A stretch of DNA of 64,000 nt, from positions 1 to 64,000 of the forward strand of contig CAKPMB010000008.1 in the NCBI GenBank assembly GCA_934167885.1, read 5' to 3'. The stretch comes from an uncultured Bacilli bacterium (GTDB lineage: Bacteria > Bacillota_I > Bacilli_A > RF39 > UBA660). Numbering within the stretch: the first letter of the stretch is position 1; the number at the start of each line of letters is the position of its first letter. A model generated the notes under the pieces. That model did not search any database. It saw nothing but the letters and a program-made list of their open reading frames with translations, and was not told the DNA's origin. This document shows positions 8,956 to 17,347 of the stretch, in pieces. The position numbers and the translations under genes were made by a program.

Positions 8956-9714
8956 ATGAAGAATAAAGGTAATGGTTTCAAAATTGTCTCACTTGTTTTG
9001 GTAATAGTAGCTTTTTTATGTTTTGGTGCTTTTTTTGTATATAACAGTTTAAATAAAAAGGAAGAAGTTAAACCAGAGGAGAATTATGAGGTTATTATTA
9101 AAGGTAATGGCTTATCAAAGTTTGATTTTGGTGATTACAAAGATGCAATTAATGCATGTTATGATGATAAAAAGACAGAATGTTTAGTTGGAAATATTTT
9201 AAATGTTAACGTTATTCTTAAAAATATTCAAATATTTTCATCAAATATTGATGGCAGTGACAAAGAATACTTTTTTGATGTTTATTTTAATGATACTATG
9301 GTGGTAACAGGAATAGAGTTTGATACCATTTGGTATATGGAACTTGATGAGGGATATATATTTTTAAGATATGATGGAGGTTTATCATCATCACAATCTT
9401 ATCCATATATTTATGCATCTGTTGAAAAAAAACTTACGAATTTTAATAGCAAATTGTATATTTTTGATGATAATAAAGAGATTGGTTATGTTTCAATAAA
9501 TTACGTTAAAGAGTTAAATATCTTTACTTTAGAACAAAAAAGATGGTATGAAATAGATGATACAGCAGCTAATTTATGCGGTAAATATAAGGATGAAGAT
9601 ATTGTTTATTCTACGAGAACTTTTAAGTATTTGGGAAAAGGAAAATTTGATAAGGATACATTGAGTATTACAAAGACTTTGAGTGAAGAAATAGGCAAAA
9701 GTTGTAATGAATAA
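8956..9714 (+). CDS. Membrane-anchored hypothetical protein
   Basis: 252 residues; not recognised. One membrane helix at about 10-30 is followed by a short KKEEVKPEE linker and an extracytoplasmic domain rich in aromatic and acidic residues. Two cysteines close to each other (NACYDDKKTECL) could form a disulfide, and two more lie near the C-terminus. It has its own promoter and stands alone after the dlt-like operon. The architecture resembles the proteins at 10717 and 11663, suggesting a run of cell-surface proteins. Confidence 0.65.
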   Translation: MKNKGNGFKIVSLVLVIVAFLCFGAFFVYNSLNKKEEVKPEENYEVIIKGNGLSKFDFGDYKDAINACYDDKKTECLVGNILNVNVILKNIQIFSSNIDGSDKEYFFDVYFNDTMVVTGIEFDTIWYMELDEGYIFLRYDGGLSSSQSYPYIYASVEKKLTNFNSKLYIFDDNKEIGYVSINYVKELNIFTLEQKRWYEIDDTAANLCGKYKDEDIVYSTRTFKYLGKGKFDKDTLSITKTLSEEIGKSCNE

Positions 9715-9743
9715 ATTAAAGGCAAAAATATAAGGAGGTTTAA

Positions 9744-10547
9744 ATGAAAACAGTAGTAATAACAGGTTCGGCAAGAGGATTTGGATTAGAGCTTGCTAAG
9801 AGATTTTTTGAAAGAAATTATAATGTTGTTTTAAGTGATATTCAAAGTGATACTTTAAATGAAGCAATGCGAACATTATTAAGTATTAAAAGTGATGCTT
9901 CGGTTATAAGTGTTTTATGTGATGTTACTAATGAAGATGATTTAATGAACTTGTGTAATAAGGCTGTAGAAAAGTTTAAGAGTATTGATATTTGGATTAA
10001 TAATGCTGGTGTTAATCAGAAAATGGTTCCTATTTGGGAGATCCCAAGTAGCGATATTAATAGGTTGATCGATATTGATTTAAAAGCTGTGATGTTAGGA
10101 AGTAAAATCGCTGTTAATCAAATGAAAAAGCAAGGGTTTGGACAAATATATGGTGTTGAGGGCTATGGTAGTAATGATGCCATGATGACGGGGTTATCAG
10201 TTTATGGTACAAGTAAAAGAGGGGTAACGTATTTCTTAGAAAGTCTGGCTAAAGAATTGGCAGAAGCTAAATTACCTATTTTAGTTGGTATGTTAGCGCC
10301 TGGTATTATGATTACCGACTTTATTACCAATTCTATGGGAAATGAGAAGTTCGAGTTGCCTGATAAGACTAAGAAAGTCTACAACATTTTAGGTGATAAA
10401 CCAGATGTTATTTCAAAATATTTGGTTGATAAAATGGTAGTCAATAATAAAAATGGTGTGCGTTTTACATGGCTTACAAATTCAAAAGCTGCATGGCGTT
10501 TTATAACTTCACCATTTAATAAACGTGATTTTTTTATGAAGAATTAA
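9744..10547 (+). CDS. Short-chain dehydrogenase/reductase
   Basis: 267 residues. Rossmann signature GSARGFG near the N-terminus, NNAG in the middle, and the catalytic Y-x-x-x-K as VYGTSK. LSDIQ after the second strand gives an acidic residue that often favours NAD over NADP. The substrate cannot be told from the sequence. The RBS is a strong AAGGAGG. The C-terminal 60 residues after the SDR core are longer than usual. No obvious partner enzyme adjoins it. Confidence 0.85.
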   Translation: MKTVVITGSARGFGLELAKRFFERNYNVVLSDIQSDTLNEAMRTLLSIKSDASVISVLCDVTNEDDLMNLCNKAVEKFKSIDIWINNAGVNQKMVPIWEIPSSDINRLIDIDLKAVMLGSKIAVNQMKKQGFGQIYGVEGYGSNDAMMTGLSVYGTSKRGVTYFLESLAKELAEAKLPILVGMLAPGIMITDFITNSMGNEKFELPDKTKKVYNILGDKPDVISKYLVDKMVVNNKNGVRFTWLTNSKAAWRFITSPFNKRDFFMKN

Positions 10548-10716
10548 AATAGTTCTAATTGGATGACTTGTTTAAGAGGTTTATTACTTTGACATTAATA
10601 TGTTAAGTGATGTAATTTTTAAAATTTAATTATAATTTTGAGCAAATTTTTATAAGATTTTGAGAAAAACATGTTATTATTAAAATGAAAGGATTTTTAA
10701 AGATAAGGATAGAGGT

Positions 10717-11385
10717 ATGAAGAATTTAAAAAAAGTATTAGGATTTGTTGGGTGTTTAATGGTTGCGTTGTGTCTTTTTACTGGTTGTAAAAAAGATGAA
10801 ACAAATTATATGGAAGGAACAGATGAGGCTTTAGCAAAAAATGTTAAGACTGAACTAGTTGAATTTCAAGATGGTAAATATGCCGTATTTGTTGAAAATA
10901 AAAATAATGTTGCGGTTGATTATCTTTTTGAGTTTGAATTATATGATGAGTCTGATAAAAAACTAGATACTGCCGGTGGTGGATATACCGTTGGTGCTAA
11001 CAAAAAAATTGTTTTTGACGTTGATTTAACTAGAGAAACATATGATAGTTATAAAAAAGTAGTTTATGCTGCTAAACACGAAGACGATGAATATAAAAAA
11101 TATTATTTTGATGGTATTTCTATAACGATAGCCAAAGAAGGCGAAGATTTTATGGCAACATTTAAAAATAATAATAACGAAAGTATTGGAACAATTGATG
11201 CTACCATAGTTTATTATAAGGATAAAAAAATTGTTGCAGTTGATACAATATTTGTAGATGATATTAATGCTAATGAAAGTAAAAAAGAAGAAATTTATGA
11301 ACCATTAGATGAAAATCACAATTACATTTCTTATGATAGTTACGAAGTAACATTACTTGATGCTTTTACAAACCTTGATTTTTAA
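10717..11385 (+). CDS. Putative lipoprotein
   Basis: 222 residues. A lipoprotein signal peptide is clear: charged MKNLKK, a hydrophobic core, then lipobox LFTGC with the cysteine at about 24. The mature part has two beta-rich halves with alternating strands and phrases such as VEFQDGKYAVFVENKNNV, like FxLYD-type domains of uncharacterised Firmicute lipoproteins. It is probably anchored on the outer face of the membrane. Function unknown; no operon partner. Confidence 0.75.
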   Translation: MKNLKKVLGFVGCLMVALCLFTGCKKDETNYMEGTDEALAKNVKTELVEFQDGKYAVFVENKNNVAVDYLFEFELYDESDKKLDTAGGGYTVGANKKIVFDVDLTRETYDSYKKVVYAAKHEDDEYKKYYFDGISITIAKEGEDFMATFKNNNNESIGTIDATIVYYKDKKIVAVDTIFVDDINANESKKEEIYEPLDENHNYISYDSYEVTLLDAFTNLDF

Positions 11386-11476
11386 CTATAAGAAGATTAA
11401 TTGTTAATGTTCGTGATAATAAGTATTACTTTGATTTTAATAATTGTGTTTTAATTGAATGATAATAAAAATTATA

Positions 11477-11500
11477 AAAGGCTAGCAATAGTCTTTTTTT
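11477..11500 (+). terminator. Terminator downstream of the lipoprotein gene
   Basis: The stem AAGGCT/AGTCTT (one G-T pair) is followed by seven T residues. The 277-base gap around it shows no further gene; the sequence just upstream of 11663 is promoter-like (TATAAT-type boxes). Confidence 0.5.
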
Positions 11501-11662
11501 ATGGTTAGATGATTATTTGAGTGAGGTAATATGATGAATAAATTTTTATGATAATGTTTATATTAATTTATACTTATTTGTCAATAAAAGCATTGATTAG
11601 TTTGGCAAGTCAATTGCTATAAGACATAATATAAAATATACTATACTTAGTAGAGGTGTATA

Positions 11663-12586
11663 GTGAAAAATGGAAAAAATTTGATAATAATTATTGTAGT
11701 GGTAATGGCTTTGATTGTTGTTGGTATTTTACTTTTTTGTAAGGGAAATAAAGGTGATAAAAAGGTCCCATCATTAATAGAAGAGGCTGCTAGTAACAGT
11801 GGTAAAAAAGTTAGTGATTATAAGAAGTTTCAAGGTGGTGAAGTATTGAATGAAAGTTCTTATTTCAATGAGTATACTTTTATAAGTAATAATAAAGCTT
11901 ATATATTTGATCCGGCTAAACTTAAAACAGGTGAATTGAGTTATAAAAAGGTCTATGATATTCCTGATAATTTAAAAATTATTAATATTGGAATTCCATA
12001 CGGACCTGATATACATTTTATTACAAGTGATGATGGTTATTATTCAGTTCGTGATAATAATATTGATAATAAGATTACGGCTGGGTTTAGTATGTTTGAG
12101 AATGCGACATATGAATTAAAAAAATTAAATGATTCTTATAGTAAAAATACTTATGGTGAAAAGCTTGATTATGACTTAATATTTAATTTACATATGGTAA
12201 AGGATAATATTATATATAAACTAACTGTTCCTTTTGATAGTTGGTATGATAAAAAATATTATCCATTTACTAAGACCAAAATTGATGGAAATTATGAAGA
12301 TGAAAAAGTATTGAATGTTTATAATGATCGAATTATAAGAACTGATAAGGCGTTTTATGAAGTTGTTGATTATTATAAGAATGGTAAAAAGACAAGTGCA
12401 ACATTAAAAATGCAGATGTTATCTAAATATTATGATGATGTTTTAACATTTACATATGAGTATGTAATACTTAAAGATTGGACATTGATACCAATTAGAG
12501 ATATATTTGTTAATAGGGGTAAAAAGTATGTTGAATACAATTATAAAGATTGTTTTGAAGAGGAGATAACGGTGTTTACGGAGTAG
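11663..12586 (+). CDS. Membrane-anchored hypothetical protein
   Basis: 307 residues starting with GTG after AGAGGTG. A single N-terminal membrane helix (about 5-27) is followed by a lysine- and tyrosine-rich extracytoplasmic domain of roughly 275 residues. No family was recognised. The many Y-K-K and D-N-K repeats and beta-type alternation suggest a surface protein. Not obviously linked to the amidase gene that follows. Confidence 0.65.
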   Translation: MKNGKNLIIIIVVVMALIVVGILLFCKGNKGDKKVPSLIEEAASNSGKKVSDYKKFQGGEVLNESSYFNEYTFISNNKAYIFDPAKLKTGELSYKKVYDIPDNLKIINIGIPYGPDIHFITSDDGYYSVRDNNIDNKITAGFSMFENATYELKKLNDSYSKNTYGEKLDYDLIFNLHMVKDNIIYKLTVPFDSWYDKKYYPFTKTKIDGNYEDEKVLNVYNDRIIRTDKAFYEVVDYYKNGKKTSATLKMQMLSKYYDDVLTFTYEYVILKDWTLIPIRDIFVNRGKKYVEYNYKDCFEEEITVFTE

Positions 12587-12725
12587 ATTGTTAGTGATTG
12601 CCTTGAAATTTGTTAAAGTTGACTGTGGTGAGTGATGTATGATAGCTTATTGGAAAGTGGCATTTAATCTTGTGATGACTATTTTCTTTTTTTTTCATAA
12701 AATACTTTGAGGAGGAAGTAAAAAA

Positions 12726-13022
12726 ATGAATAATGAATATCGTATTGTAGTTGATGCTGGGCATGGTGGAAGTGATCCTGGAGCAGTATCTGGCAACTTA
12801 AAAGAAAAAGACTTTACACTAAAAGCTGCCAATTATATGTATAATAGATTTAAGGAGCTTGGAATACCAGTAGCTATTACAAGAGATACTGATGAAACGT
12901 TAACACGAAAAGAGAGATTAAATACGATGACCAATACTTTTGGTAATGATGAAAAGGTGTTGGTATTGTCTAATCACATAAATTCAGGAGGTGGCGATAA
13001 TCATTGTGTAACGAATGTATAA
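12726..13022 (+). pseudogene. 5' part of an N-acetylmuramoyl-L-alanine amidase, cut by the mobile element
   Basis: The first 89 codons encode the N-terminal half of an Amidase_3 domain: VVDAGHGGSDPGA (zinc His), NLKEKDFTLK (zinc Glu), a TRDTD block and LVLSNHINSGGG (second zinc His). After GGG the frame enters the element, adds DNHCVTNV and stops. The catalytic glutamate (LIEYGFIDN) and the LysM repeats lie in the other fragment, beyond 19564. The RBS is a strong GGAGGAAG. The fragment alone should be inactive. Precise excision of the element would join the two parts in frame. Confidence 0.88.
12989..12994 (+). other. Left attachment junction (attL core)
   Basis: AGGTGG here matches AGGTGG at the right junction. 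The bases before it encode the amidase (NHINSGG) and those after it do not. Large serine recombinases use short shared cores of two or a few bases, which fits. Confidence 0.7.
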
Positions 13023-13064
13023 CAATTAAAGCCAAATAAATATATGAAGAAATGGAGAAATGTT

Positions 13065-13441
13065 ATGAATATTAGTTACACTAAAAAGGTGATTATTTAT
13101 TACCAAATTTAAAAATAAGTGAAGAAAAATACAAAGAAAATTTAAACAAATATGAATTGTTACGATTAAATTTTATAAAAAAATATAGAAAAAGTTTTTA
13201 TTTTCAGTTAATAATTGAGGGTAATTTATATCAATATCTTCTTTCAGTTTGTAAAAATTCTGAAGAAAAAGTTGACGACTTGATGCAAAAATTTATAAAA
13301 AATGATATCAGATTATCTGAAAACTTTAAAGAAAAAGATAATTTAGAGTGGACAAAATTAATGAATAATTATAAAAATATTTCAGAAGAAATTGTATTAA
13401 ATGAATATATTTTTGAATATAAATTGTTAAAAAATTTATAA
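13065..13441 (+). pseudogene. tnpV: TnpV-like transposon protein gene with a frameshift
   Basis: An ATG at 13065 with GGAGA upstream starts MNISYTKK. The matching continuation GDYLLPNLKISEEKY lies in the -1 frame from the AAAAAGG tract near 13085-13091. The open part then reads LRLNFIKKYRKSFY...LYQYLL...DNLEWTKLMNNYKNISEEIVLNEYI, the typical TnpV pattern (RYLKEHR, LEWTxxMNN, EIV). A one-base loss in the A/G tract is the simplest reading; -1 slippage on AAA-AAG cannot be excluded. TnpV accompanies serine-recombinase transposons of the Tn4451 type; its biochemical role is unclear. Confidence 0.7.
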
Positions 13442-13512
13442 AAAAGGATAAATTTTTTCAAGATAAAAAATGCTCTTTTTTTATTTTGTTAATTTTATGT
13501 CTTAGCCAGCAC

Positions 13513-13592
13513 TGCAAATGTACTCCTCTCATTTGCAAAATTATGGGAAAAACCCAAACCCTTGAAAAATTTATCAAATTGTATGTTATAAT
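13513..13592 (+). promoter_or_regulatory. Inverted repeat and promoter upstream of the HEPN-motif gene
   Basis: A perfect 8-bp inverted repeat, TGCAAATG (13513-13520) / CATTTGCA (13530-13537), lies upstream of TTGAAA (13562-13567) and TATAAT (13587-13592). The 19-base spacer is one or two longer than ideal. The repeat could be an operator or a short hairpin. Confidence 0.45.
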
Positions 13593-13619
13593 TATACATA
13601 GAATGGTTTAGGTGATATT

Positions 13620-14927
13620 ATGTTTGATACAAGTCAATGGTGGCAAAGTGATACGTTTAGAAAAATGCTTAATTACGAACGAGAAAATAGTAGAGAAAAA
13701 TTTATATATGACGTTAATCAAATGCTAAATGCTTATTATAATATTGACCAGAATTTTGATTTTTTGATTTATAATGATGATCCCCAATTAGTGGCTTTAG
13801 TTTTTTCGTTAATAAGTATTACACATAATAAGGATGATTTGTCTAATTATATAAAAAAAGAAGATTTGTCTGATTATATGTATTTTATGATACAAACTAA
13901 TGATGAATTTAATTCTAGTGTATATGCACATTCTTTTAGAAAAATGCCGGAAAAAAATTTAGATATAGGCGAGTTTTTTAGTATTCCACAATCTACACTT
14001 ACAATAGTTGATATAGATGATAACGATAATTGTAAAGAAATTTACAATATAGATGATTGGGAGTTTAATTATAATCATGATGTAGTATCAATTAATAATG
14101 GCATTATCACATCTATAAAAAAGGGATGCATAATTGTTGAGTGTGTTAATAAAAAATACAACATAACAAGACGAATTAAAATTAATAGTGGAAATGTTAA
14201 ACAATCAAATATAACAGAATTTTTCTTTACACAGGTTAGAAATATTATAGCCCATGGTAGATTCTCTTTAGTTAATTCTGGTGCATATGACACAATTGAT
14301 GAATATAATTCGTTTAATATGTTATCATCAGATAATAGATATAGTAGAGGTACGCAAAGAGAAATGATAATTTGTGATAATAATCAATTGAATGTTGTGT
14401 ATGGTGGAGAAAACTCTTTAAATCCCAAATATGTTATACATTTGGCAAAAACTTTATATAATAAAGATGGTAATTGTTTTTTTAAGTTTGTAGATATTTT
14501 TGATAAATATCATCCTATATTAATCGAAAGAGAATTAAAAAACTTATCTCCAATAGATAAAGTTGATTATGAAAATCTAATATTATTATCTAAATTTTAT
14601 ATTAATTTTATATATAATTATGATTTTAGTGAAAAAAATAATTATGATTACGATATAATTCCTATAGATAATAGATTAAAAGGTACGCTTAGCAACAAGG
14701 AATTTATTTATGAAATTAGGACAGCTATAATGCATGGAAGATATACATATCAAAATGATATATTTAATTTTTGGAATTTTTCTAAAAATGATAACGAAAC
14801 TAAAACTTTTGATTTGACTATATCATGTGATGAATTGGTAGATATTATTATTGCAAAAGAAAATGATTTTTATGCTAATATGAAGTATTCTCCTAAAGAA
14901 TTAATAAATAGTAGGAAAACTCTTTAG
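13620..14927 (+). CDS. Protein with two HEPN-like Rx4H motifs and a BIG2-like central segment
   Basis: 435 residues, family not recognised. Two motifs fit the catalytic RNase signature of HEPN domains: RNIIAHGR (R207, N208, H212) and RTAIMHGRY (R367, H372), each inside a hydrophobic helix. Between residues about 145 and 190 a segment reads WEFNYNHDVVSINNGIITSI then KKGCIIV, the layout of a bacterial Ig-like (BIG2) repeat. There is no signal peptide or membrane helix, so it should be cytoplasmic. It is element cargo with its own promoter. HEPN RNases are common in abortive-infection and toxin systems, so a defence role is plausible but inferred. Start fixed by GGTGAT six bases before the ATG region. 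Confidence 0.7.
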   Translation: MFDTSQWWQSDTFRKMLNYERENSREKFIYDVNQMLNAYYNIDQNFDFLIYNDDPQLVALVFSLISITHNKDDLSNYIKKEDLSDYMYFMIQTNDEFNSSVYAHSFRKMPEKNLDIGEFFSIPQSTLTIVDIDDNDNCKEIYNIDDWEFNYNHDVVSINNGIITSIKKGCIIVECVNKKYNITRRIKINSGNVKQSNITEFFFTQVRNIIAHGRFSLVNSGAYDTIDEYNSFNMLSSDNRYSRGTQREMIICDNNQLNVVYGGENSLNPKYVIHLAKTLYNKDGNCFFKFVDIFDKYHPILIERELKNLSPIDKVDYENLILLSKFYINFIYNYDFSEKNNYDYDIIPIDNRLKGTLSNKEFIYEIRTAIMHGRYTYQNDIFNFWNFSKNDNETKTFDLTISCDELVDIIIAKENDFYANMKYSPKELINSRKTL

Positions 14928-15002
14928 TCAAAGTTATTAAGGGTAAAAAATTTATTAACTGGGTAAAGTTTTGCATATGGATGGTGACATAGAATATTTA
15001 GA

Positions 15003-15026
15003 AACACTGTGAAAGGTGTTTTTTTC
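15003..15026 (+). terminator. Terminator after the HEPN-motif gene
   Basis: AACAC (15003-15007) pairs with GTGTT (15016-15020) around an 8-base loop, followed by a T-run. Confidence 0.55.
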
Positions 15027-15075
15027 TTTTATTTAAATTTTTTCTTTTTTTGAAAAATTGTAAAGGAGGGGAAGT

Positions 15076-15339
15076 ATGGAAACATTATATATCAAATGTA
15101 TCATTCCTTTTAGAGTTATAAAGGATAATAGACTAACTTCATTAGAAAAACTAATTTTGATACATATGGTATCTTTTAGTAAAAATAATGATGTGTATTG
15201 TTGGGGTACAAATCAATACTTTTGTGACATTTATAAAGTTAGCAGACAAACAATATCAAAGAGCATTAATAATTTGGTGAAATTAGGCTATTTAAGAAGT
15301 GAATATGATAAGTTCAATAAGAAGAATCAGAAAAGATAA
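15076..15339 (+). CDS. Small winged-helix (HTH_36/replication-initiator-like) protein
   Basis: 87 residues. It reads FRVIKDNRLTSLEKLILIHM then YCWGTNQYFCDIYKVSRQTISKSINNLVKLGYL, the pattern of the helix-turn-helix found at the N-terminus of plasmid and transposon replication initiators and DnaD-like proteins (L-T-x-x-E-K-L-I-L, then SRQTISKSI recognition helix). The RBS AAGGAGGGGAAG is strong. The protein stops after the first domain, so it is either a short regulator or a truncated initiator. Located just upstream of the recombinase gene. Confidence 0.65.
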   Translation: METLYIKCIIPFRVIKDNRLTSLEKLILIHMVSFSKNNDVYCWGTNQYFCDIYKVSRQTISKSINNLVKLGYLRSEYDKFNKKNQKR

Positions 15340-15683
15340 AAGATAAGTTTAATACTGGTATTAAAGAAAACTAGACACAATAAACAATAGTGTAGATAAC
15401 TAAATATATATTACTTACTGAAAAAGAAAAGTATATATAACTATATAAGAAAGAAAGTGGTGAGGAAATAATAATGATTACAAGCATAAGTTTTAATGAG
15501 GTGTTGTTATGTTTAATATAACAGAGACATTTAAAGATAAATCCGCAAATTTAATCTTGTTGATAACTGAATATATAAAAAGTGTGATAGATAATGAGTA
15601 GTATACTCCCGAAAAAATTATTTTTATGTTATGCTAGAAGTGGCTTTAAATTGTTATACAAAAAGAAAGGAGCGGAATAAAAA
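15340..15683 (+). other. Gap before the recombinase; only tiny ORFs
   Basis: 344 bases of AT-rich sequence with no convincing larger gene. Two tiny coupled frames are present: a 15-codon frame at 15475-15522 after GTGAGGAAAT, and the 30-codon frame at 15509-15601 listed separately. Such short frames could form a leader for the recombinase gene. Confidence 0.4.
15509..15601 (+). CDS. Possible 30-residue small protein
   Basis: Starts at ATG 15509 with GAGGTG five bases upstream and stops at TAG 15599-15601. The peptide begins MFNITETFKDKSANLILL and looks amphipathic. No family recognised. The RBS is the only support; it may be a leader peptide. Confidence 0.3.
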   Translation: MFNITETFKDKSANLILLITEYIKSVIDNE

Positions 15684-17267
15684 TTGTATAACACTTTAAT
15701 TCAGCAAGATAAAGTATTTAAAGCGGGAATATACATAAGATTATCTGAAGCAGATGAAGGAAAAAATTACGAAACTGATAGTGAAAGTGTTCTTAATCAA
15801 AGAAATATATTAATGAAATTTATAAAGGAAAATGGTTTTATATTTGTAGATGAATATGTAGATGATGGTTTTTCAGGAACTGATTTTGAAAGACCAGGAT
15901 TTATGCGTATGATTGAAGATATAAAAAATAAATTAATAAACTTAGTTATAGTAAAAGATTTATCTAGATTAGGTAGAGATCATATTATGACAGGATATTA
16001 TATTGAAACCTTTTTCCTTGAAAATGGAGTTAGATTTATTTCAATGCAAGAAGGATATGATAATGCACTAAATCAGGCTAGTAATGATTCATCAACTTTT
16101 ATAATTGCTTGTAATGATTATTATAGTAAACAAAATTCTATTAAGATTCGTAATGTCTTAAATGATAAAAGAAGAAATGGTAAGTTTATTGGAAGTATGC
16201 CTAGTTTTGGATATATGAGAGATCCAGAGGATAAAGGTCATTTGATACCTGACCCAGAATATGCACCCATTGTTAAGAAAATATTTGAAATGGCTTCAAA
16301 AGGAGTAGGTGTATCAGATATAACATCATATTTAAATGATAATAAAATAAAAACACCTAGTAGTCTTAAGAGAAAAAATCCTAATGCAAAATCTAAATAT
16401 AATCCTATATGGACTATTTCATCAGTAAAGAAAATATTAAAAAATCAAATGTATACTGGAGATATGGTACAAAGTGTTCAAACTAAAGTATCTTATAAAT
16501 CTAAAAAGAAAAAAACTCTTCCTAGAAGTAATTGGGATATAGTAAAAAACACTCATGAAGCACTTGTTGATAGAATTACTTTTGAAAGAGTACAAAACAA
16601 TGTTAAAAGAATAAATAAAACAGTTAATACTAATCGCGAAAAAAGATTATTTGAAAATTTAATTTATTGTAGAGAATGTGGAAATACATTAACAGTTTCA
16701 TATAGAAAGAATCATAACTATTGGACAGTTAATTGTAATAGGTATTCAAGAGATCCTAGAAGAAGAATGTGTGAACCACATTTTATGCCATATGATAAAT
16801 TGGAAGAAGCTTTATTGCAAAATATAAAGAAGACTTGTAAAAAATATATAGAACAAATAAACATATCTGAACTATCAAAAGAAATAGCAAATAAAAAGAA
16901 AAAGACTAATGAAAACAAAGAAAGAATAACAGAACTTCAAAAGAAAGAAAAAGAGTATTTAAATAAGTTAGATGTTTTATATGAAGATAAATTTAGGGGT
17001 GTGGTATCAGAAGAAACTTACAAAAGAATTGCATCTGAAACAGAAAAATTGTTGACTAAAATAAGGAATCAAATTGATAAACAAAAAGATGAAGATAAGG
17101 TAATAAAAAATAAGACTAGTGATTTAAAAGAATATGAAGAAAAAATTAAAAAATTAATTGATATAGAAAATCCTACACGAGAATTTTTACAAACAATTGT
17201 GGATAAAATAATTATTGATAAAGATAAGAATGTGGAAATCATTTATAAATTCAGTATAATAGATTAA
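15684..17267 (+). CDS. Large serine recombinase (TnpX-like integrase)
   Basis: 527 residues from a TTG start 12 bases after AAGGAG. The resolvase-type catalytic domain (1-150) has GIYIRLSEAD with the nucleophilic serine, VDEYVDDGFSGTDFERPGF and KDLSRLGRDH. A recombinase domain (about 170-300) includes GFMR/PEYAPIVKKIFEMA-type text and MYTGDMVQ. A zinc ribbon follows with C-x2-C (CRECG) and later cysteines (NCNRYS, MCEPHF), then a coiled coil of about 110 residues. It should integrate and excise the element by short-core site-specific recombination, and so controls whether the amidase gene is intact. Confidence 0.93.
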   Translation: MYNTLIQQDKVFKAGIYIRLSEADEGKNYETDSESVLNQRNILMKFIKENGFIFVDEYVDDGFSGTDFERPGFMRMIEDIKNKLINLVIVKDLSRLGRDHIMTGYYIETFFLENGVRFISMQEGYDNALNQASNDSSTFIIACNDYYSKQNSIKIRNVLNDKRRNGKFIGSMPSFGYMRDPEDKGHLIPDPEYAPIVKKIFEMASKGVGVSDITSYLNDNKIKTPSSLKRKNPNAKSKYNPIWTISSVKKILKNQMYTGDMVQSVQTKVSYKSKKKKTLPRSNWDIVKNTHEALVDRITFERVQNNVKRINKTVNTNREKRLFENLIYCRECGNTLTVSYRKNHNYWTVNCNRYSRDPRRRMCEPHFMPYDKLEEALLQNIKKTCKKYIEQINISELSKEIANKKKKTNENKERITELQKKEKEYLNKLDVLYEDKFRGVVSEETYKRIASETEKLLTKIRNQIDKQKDEDKVIKNKTSDLKEYEEKIKKLIDIENPTREFLQTIVDKIIIDKDKNVEIIYKFSIID

Positions 17268-17278
17268 AATAATAATAT

Positions 17279-17328
17279 ACCGATAACGGAATAAAAATAT
17301 TGACAAATACTACCGATTACGGTATAAT
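17279..17328 (+). promoter_or_regulatory. Consensus promoter with duplicated ACCGNNNNCGG operator for the Fic gene
   Basis: TTGACA (17300-17305), a 17-base spacer and TATAAT (17323-17328) form a near-perfect sigma-A promoter. The spacer holds ACCGATTACGGT, a dyad of ACCG and CGGT. A related ACCGATAACGGA lies about 33 bases upstream, just before the -35 box. Two copies around one promoter suggest binding by a repressor, possibly the Fic protein itself through its N-terminal helix-turn-helix. Confidence 0.7.
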
Positions 17329-17347
17329 TGCAATAGAGGTGAAAAGT

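Noticed and set aside
17300..17347. Longer start for the Fic protein
   Set aside because: The codon at 17300 is part of the TTGACA -35 box, so it would not be transcribed; ATG 17348 has a good RBS.
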